Source: Rhea pennata
Lineage: Eukaryota; Chordata; Aves; Rheiformes; Rheidae
NCBI RefSeq assembly: GCF_028389875.1
Contig: NC_084674.1
Coordinates: 12,991,501-13,055,500 of the forward strand
DNA: 64,000 nucleotides
Direction: 5' to 3'
The notes beneath the pieces were generated by a model. The model was not told where the DNA came from. It saw only the letters and a program-made list of their open reading frames with translations, and searched no databases. Made by a program: the position numbers and the translations under genes. Below, piece by piece: positions 58,241-64,000 of the stretch (position 1 is its first letter; each line of letters starts with the position of its first letter).

Positions 58241-61200
58241 CACGCGTCCCTCTGCTCAGGCAATGCTGAAGTGCGAGCGTGTGCCTACGAATTCGTCGGT
58301 GACTGCTGGAGCACGTGGCTCCACAGCTGCCTGCAGAACCGACGCGAAAGCATGCGTGCACCCGCAGGCCTAGCCCTGCCTCTCCGAGTGCCCTGAGGGA
58401 TGCCGGCACGGGCCAGCAGAGCCAGGTGGGTCATCTTTATAGACCTACCAAGGGGTACAACACCGTCCAGGCCCTCTCCACAAATACTTCTGTTCATCTC
58501 TGCGTAAACGATGTTGCCAGCTCATATGAAAGTCTGATGATGAATGACGTAACTATGAAAATGTCAAAGCTTCATTTCCCAAAATCATGTTCTTGCATTA
58601 AATCTTGGCTTCTATTTAATACTAGAGGCTGTGATCCTCATGCTTGCAAAGAAAGCTTAAAAGTGGAATAACTTTTTTTTTTAAAAAAAAGCATAAATTA
58701 GAACACAAATGAGATTTGAAAAGCATACTGCTCTGGCAATTTGAGGGAGACGACTGTTTTGGTTGGTTAGTTATTGCTTGCAGGGGACACTGCAGATGTG
58801 TGAACTCTTATGTAGCTATAAATATTCTCTCTCACAAGAAAATGAGCAGTACTGCACACTCTTCACATATTCAAAACCTAAGACAGAAGTAAGAAACTCC
58901 CCACAACCCACAAGGTTGCCCTGTAAATTGGTTAGAAATGCACTGGGGTTATTTCATTTCATTTGCCTTCTGCCTTCCTTCAAACACTTGAGTCACATTT
59001 TCATACCTACCTCCACTAGGCAGGAGGGCTGGATTTTATTTATTCTTTTTTTTTCCATTATTTAAAAAACATAACTAAGGTTCTCACATACTTATAAAAC
59101 TTCAGGAACAACTCTACAAAACTAAGGCAGTAGAAAACATGCCAAATATGTAAAGATTTGGCAACGCCAAGTGCCTGCCAATCTCTCTGTGGCAGGAGGA
59201 ATGTCTGTCCTTCAGCCAATGTTTCTAAGCATTTCTAATCCCAATAGCCCATATACATAGAACACACCTATGCTGCCAGCTGTCTGGGAAGAGATCTTGA
59301 CATTTTGCAGAAAATCACATCCAAGTCTCCCCTGAATATCAACATATGACAGGAAAAAAAAAAAGAAGAAGAAGTAGGTCTTAAGACTAGATTGTTATAT
59401 TTAAGTGAGAGCTAAAGTTAACATGGTCGAGGCAGTGGGGAAATGAGCACAGCTTGAATTACCGCACGTTGAGTACCAACGAACCAGCTTCCAGCTTTCC
59501 TAGATCCTCCCTTTCCAAACCACAACCGGCAGTCCTGGGTTAGCAGCTGGCCTGTCCCACTCCTCCTCTCGTGAGCCAAAGGAAGAAGGAATTTAAGTGT
59601 GAGGAAATTGAGGCTTGTGCCATCTTAAAAAAATAAGAGACGGATGTTTTCAAAACCTTCTGCTTCATGCACCTGAAGAGAGAAACTGCAACTCGCTCTC
59701 TGAGCTCCAGCTTCACGGATAACTAGGCAGGCTTGGGGAGATCAGGTCTTGCTCTCTGTGGATAGAGTAATGGGACTGCAATGTTCTCTTCCAAAAAAGA
59801 GTAATGAGGTACCCAAAAAGCCTGCAGCAGTGTGAGAGAAACAAATGCTGTTAGATCCTTCACAGGCCAAAGACGGATTAACAATAACAAAACTAGCATA
59901 CCAGGACCTATCAACAGCCTTGCAAGCGCTAAGAGGAAGCTCAGGCAGGGCAGTGACACCCGCCTGTGTTATGGCCCTGCTATTATTATTGGCTTTCAAA
60001 TTCCCACACAATCCAAGTGTCCAAACAGCTTTGAAGCAAGAGAGCAAGACAGGCAGGTGAATCTGAACTCTCATCAGCTATCTGAAAAGATGGTATAAAT
60101 ACCTTGCATTTCAGTGACATTTTTCATCCGCAGCATTTCCTAGACATCCATTCAATCTCAACACTCCAAACCACAGAAGTAATATCTGCCCATGTAGAGA
60201 CTGGCAAATAAACACAAGTTAAATGACTGTTCAAGGTCATCCAAGGACTACAAGACAAAGCCACACACATCTAGCAACCAGGTAATTCTTCCCTTTTGAA
60301 AGGCATGCAAATACACACACACACGAGATCAAAACTGCTTAGCCAGGTGCAGAGCCTGCTGTGATCAACACAGCTTCACTGAGTAGTGATTCTTATTGCC
60401 GTTTCATCAGTGCTAAAACATATGAAAATAAATAAATAAATCAAGCCTTTATATCAAAGTTCATTTAAACAGATGCAAATAGGGATGTGGAAGTTTGCAT
60501 CTGGGCTAAGTTACTACAATCCATACATCCCATTTGTCTGTTAGTTTTTAAATTACCCACCAGCCATCAACAATTTAAGCCTCTCCGAGAGGCAGAGATT
60601 AACTAGGAATTGCTAATAAAGAAATGATGCTCATCTCTCACTCCGGTGAGATCAACCTCATGATAAGTTGTGGACGTTTGGGAACAAAAGTGAGCTTCCT
60701 ACCAGCAAGAAGAGAAACAGAAAGATGGGAAAATGCTGCTATGGGGAGGGGAGGATCTGGAAGGCAAGATTATCAGGAATGGATTCACATCCACACTGCA
60801 AACCATAGACTTTTATCAAATGCACTCAGTATACCTGGAGAACTGAGCACTGCACTTCTGTCCAAGCGGCAATGCAAATGAGATTTTCAGTGAAAGACAA
60901 TGAAGTCAGTATGTAAATATTAATTTAAAAATCTAGTCGACAAAGCCTCAGTTGATCTATAAATAGCTGTTATATTGGCAGGTGATGCTGAAAGCAGCTA
61001 TCCCAGCTCTTCTTCCCACAATCTTCCAATGCCATCTTGTTTTTATTGACCCTGGAGACAGGACGACTTTGAACTGTACGCAGCTTGCTCCTCTGCTGCT
61101 ACCTGCAGAGCAGGCATGAAGACTCCACTCTACAATACATATCTATCAAGGCCCTTTAAAGACAAGGACTGAGTGGCACTGAGCAGATGATGGCTTGCAG

Positions 61201-61733
61201 TGCTCAATTAAAGAGAGCAAAAGATTCAGAGAAATGGAAACATCATCCAGCCTCGCTTTTAAGCAGGAGGTGAAGAGGGAGTTGCCCACTCAGGTACATC
61301 AGCCATTCAGGGAATACTTGTAGCAGGCACTATCCATCTGCATTTACATACAGACTTGGTAAGCTAGGCATCTGGGATAGCAACACCTCTAGTAAGTCTA
61401 GGCCACCAAAGCAGCATTTTGCCATCTCAGAAAACGCGAAGTCGAATCCTGATTTCTTTCCTCTGTTTTACTCTCTCCGGAATTACAGTTTTATAATGCA
61501 TAATACATTTTACAACCCTCTACCAGCTTTTTGTGCTGCACACACAGGAATCCCCTCTTTCACAGGGGCATATGATGGTTGTTTAACAGACAGCAACACT
61601 ACACAAGAGTTTAGGGCTGGCAGTCAGGAATATTGCATCCTGATAAAACCACACAGCACAACAGAATTATCCAAAGTGCAGCACGGCCAGCATCCATGGA
61701 AACCATGTGAATTCTGATGTTTTAGGCTATTCA
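58241..61733. other. Non-coding DNA, no gene recognised
   Basis: About 3.5 kb. A CpG-bearing stretch continues to about 58,400. A GAAGAA purine tract lies at 59,351-59,376. Blocks near 60,440-60,620 and 60,870-60,990 are AT-rich with TAAT words and may be regulatory. No gene recognised. Confidence 0.55.
60424..60441 (+). repeat. AAAT tetranucleotide microsatellite
   Basis: About four copies of AAAT/ATAA. Simple repeat. Confidence 0.85.
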
Positions 61734-61777
61734 CATGGATTTATATATATTCTCCCATGGATTTATATATATTCTCC
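61734..61777 (+). repeat. Exact 22-bp tandem duplication
   Basis: Two adjacent identical 22-base copies, 61734-61755 and 61756-61777, each starting CATGGATTTATATATA and ending TTCTCC. Exact identity implies a recent duplication. It also doubles a TATATATA word. Confidence 0.9.
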
Positions 61778-62081
61778 AAAAGTCTTTCAAAATCTCAGTT
61801 TTCCTTTGCTGCAAAGAACAGTGACAACAGCCCTGGAGGGCTGGGCTTGTAAATAAGCAGATTGAGTAAGAGGAACAAAACGGACTTTGTTATCCTCCCC
61901 TCCCACTTGCTTCAAGTTTCTCAGGAAACCTCCTGAACACAAGAAGTCACTATGTAACCACTTATCATAGGGCTAGAAAAAAGGGAAAAAGAGGGAGGGG
62001 AGGGCAGAGAGAAGCTCGAGACCACAAGACCAACACTTTCTTTTATAAGGCCCACCATATTTTTACAGGTTTTTCCAGCGG
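61778..62081. other. Non-coding DNA
   Basis: Average sequence with a purine-rich stretch at 61,975-62,015. Nothing else recognised. Confidence 0.55.
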
Positions 62082-62155
62082 CAGGCGCTAGAGCATATCC
62101 CGATGGGAACCTACTGCGCCAGGCGCTGCGTTCCCATCGGCAATGGCAGCGCCTG
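62082..62155. other. Long imperfect hairpin with retained CpG
   Basis: A two-part stem. The inner stem is perfect: CCGATGGGAAC at 62100-62110 pairs with GTTCCCATCGG at 62130-62140 over a 19-base loop. The outer stem is perfect too: CAGGCGCT at 62082-62089 pairs with AGCGCCTG at 62148-62155. The arms are joined by unequal internal loops of ten and seven bases. The loop carries another CAGGCGCT copy. CpG content is high against AT-rich flanks. It could be a structured RNA, a small inverted-repeat transposon remnant or a regulatory palindrome. Confidence 0.6.
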
Positions 62156-62754
62156 GGTGTGCATGGCAGTCAGAAGGGTGCACAGAGGCATGCTGGAGCT
62201 ACACACACAGAGAGTCCAGGTACGCATCCTGCGCATAGCCTACCCAGGTGCTGCGCCATTAGTCCTCAGCACTACCTAATCGATTAGACGAAAAGCATTT
62301 TCAGGACATCTGTGTGTGCTGCCACGGCACTGCAGATGTGCTCTAAAAGATCACAGTCATCTAAACCAATGGAAGTAACATTTTCTATGTAGCAAGGTTT
62401 GGACAGACGATTGTTCCTTCATTTATCAAAAAAAAAAATTCAAAAATCGTTTTTAAAGCAAGTTTTAAATGCAAGGGTTAAGCAGAAGTTTATAGGCTTG
62501 TAACTCTGAGATGGTCAGATCTTTATAGTCTAGTCTTTACGGCCACCAGGAACTATGGAAAGGAAGCCTCTCCAATAAGGTTCACTTACTGTGCTATCGT
62601 TTTCAAATGGTCTTGCTTCTCTTTTCCATTATTTATGGAAATAGGACAGACAAGTTTAGTCTAGCAGAACAGAAACTTAAGGGGAGAAAAAAAAAAAGGA
62701 AAAGAAAAAAGTCATGCTGAGAAACCCAGGGAGTTTAGCAAGGGAAGTGCTACA
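62156..62754. other. Non-coding DNA downstream of the hairpin
   Basis: CAGGTGCTGCGCC at about 62,246-62,258 echoes the hairpin loop word GCCAGGCGCTGCG, so the hairpin may belong to a larger degenerate element reaching about 62,260. A short A run follows near 62,430. No gene recognised. Confidence 0.45.
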
Positions 62755-62945
62755 CACATTGCCAAATGGTTGATAATAAATAAAGGAATGAGCTGTTCTC
62801 TTTAATTGACTAGAATAAAACTAGAAGTAATAGATTTGCAATAATCTTTACTAGTATTATTTACTCTAATAAAATTTCCATAAATCTAGTAGCAATAGAT
62901 GCAAGTGGCATCAAGGAAAAAATGAAACATTTTACACAGTTCAGG
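62755..62945. other. Candidate conserved non-coding element, AT-rich
   Basis: Repeat-free AT-rich DNA with CTTTAATTGACTAG, TTTGCAATAATC and TACTCTAATAAAATTTCC. Texture as in the other candidate regulatory blocks. Conservation untested. Confidence 0.3.
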
Positions 62946-64000
62946 AAATGGGAGATGCTGCAACAAGGCTAAAGAATTGCCTTCCCAGGAGAAATTCAAG
63001 GCAGATGCTGACTCCTTTCTCTTTGACATAAAGGTACATACAAACCTGCAGTGCTAAACAACCCAGCAAAAGCTTGTTCTAGTGCCCTTTCCTGCAGCTC
63101 TTGCAAAGTTGTGGCTTCCTTTGTCCACTGTCTCCTTTTCATACCAGAATTTCCATTACCCAGATCCTTGATTTCAGAGCCCAGTCAGTTATAATCCAGC
63201 AGTTCTAACAAGCTGGGAATCGAAGAAAAGTTTAACTTGGTTTGGTTCTCTCTGAAGCAAATTTCGAGCAACCAGAGCAGAGAAAAAAATCCAGCTTATC
63301 CAGAGTAATTCATTCTTCACGCTTGTTTAAACATGGTCACTCACCGAGGACAGACTGGCAGCCTTCTTTGCGGATTGTAGACTCCACTGCACTGCTAGGA
63401 GCTGTACTGAGACAAGTCCACATCACATGTCAGTGGAGATGGACTGCATCCTCCAGCTCGTGGATGGAAAGATCAAACTGCCAGAGAGGTTCTCTTCATG
63501 GCTGGGTATGCTTTTTTTTTTTTTTTTTTTATTTTTTTGAAATCGACAAGCAAAGCCAATTAAAGTTGATAAAGACACATTCGTTGCTGATTTTTCCTTA
63601 CTGCCCACTGCTCAGTGCTAGAATAATGGATAATGTTCTGCCTGTGGGTGTATTTTCTAAGATCTGTCAGTTCTGACAGCATTTTGGCACGTGGATAACT
63701 TAAGATTTATACCAAGGGTCCAGGAATGCACCATTTCTCAGTAGCTGATGGGTACATTTTTCAGCAAGGCTTCCCTAATTAAAGGGCTAGAAAGAGATGG
63801 GATCAGATTGATAGGTTTGCAGTCAGATATTTTACACTCACTTTGATGAAATATAAATCACTTTCTGAAACTTCTGGACACATGAGAAAAACATACAAGA
63901 AACTACAGCGATGTGTCCAAAATACTACAATTACTTATTCTCAAATTCCACCTCTGCCCCTACAGTGAGACCCTAACCAGACATGCTCAAGAAAAGCAAT
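62946..64000. other. Non-coding DNA, no gene recognised
   Basis: Average sequence to the window end, apart from the T run listed separately. A 144-codon plus-strand frame (63242-63676) contains a poly-Phe stretch from the T run and no domain. Confidence 0.6.
63512..63538 (+). repeat. Interrupted poly(T) tract
   Basis: T19 at 63512-63530, one A, then T7. Simple repeat; on the minus strand it reads as poly(A). Confidence 0.9.

Overview
This window looks like amniote vertebrate nuclear DNA, and a bird is the best guess. It has no bacterial-style gene packing, no operons, no rRNA or tRNA gene that I can recognise, and no mammalian Alu- or L1-type repeats. It is poor in interspersed repeats. GC-rich, CpG-dense patches and GC-rich tandem repeats alternate with AT-rich quiet DNA, as in avian chromosomes. 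The species, chromosome and flanking gene cannot be named from the sequence alone. No complete protein-coding gene is visible. Almost every open frame is short, or is open only because the local DNA is so GC-rich that stop codons are rare.

Layout. Positions 1-14.4 kb are mixed-composition non-coding DNA. They hold a long AT/TG palindrome near 3.1 kb, CpG-rich patches near 5.7 kb and 7.8-8.6 kb (the second with a perfect CRE), and several homopolymers. Positions 14.4-15.86 kb form a strong CpG island, the best promoter candidate. On the minus strand it holds a possible short first exon with a consensus splice donor, plus GCC repeats, a long pyrimidine tract and a CTCF-like site. Just beyond it, at 16.2 kb, is a small 36-bp tandem repeat carrying YY1-like sites. 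Positions 16.3-26.8 kb are non-coding with several poly(A)/poly(T) runs. Positions 26.9-32.0 kb form a GC-rich domain with an AT-rich conserved-looking block at 28.7-29.0 kb. Its centre is a 1.8-kb minisatellite at 29,530-31,323, with about 53 copies of a 33-35-bp unit. Positions 32-64 kb are AT-richer, gene-poor DNA with several blocks whose texture (AT-rich, TAATTA cores, no simple repeats) suggests conserved regulatory elements near a developmental gene. A long, CpG-bearing hairpin lies at 62.1 kb.

How the parts may work together. If the CpG island is a promoter firing on the minus strand, 1-15 kb is intron 1 or the gene body, and 16-64 kb is an upstream regulatory desert. This is inference. 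The most striking observation is that about 30 minisatellite units contain an exact EGR1/Zif268 nonamer, so the array could act as a dense EGR/WT1-family binding platform. The array is also free of stop codons in all six frames, which explains the very long but spurious open frames there. I found no convincing new multi-gene system in this window.
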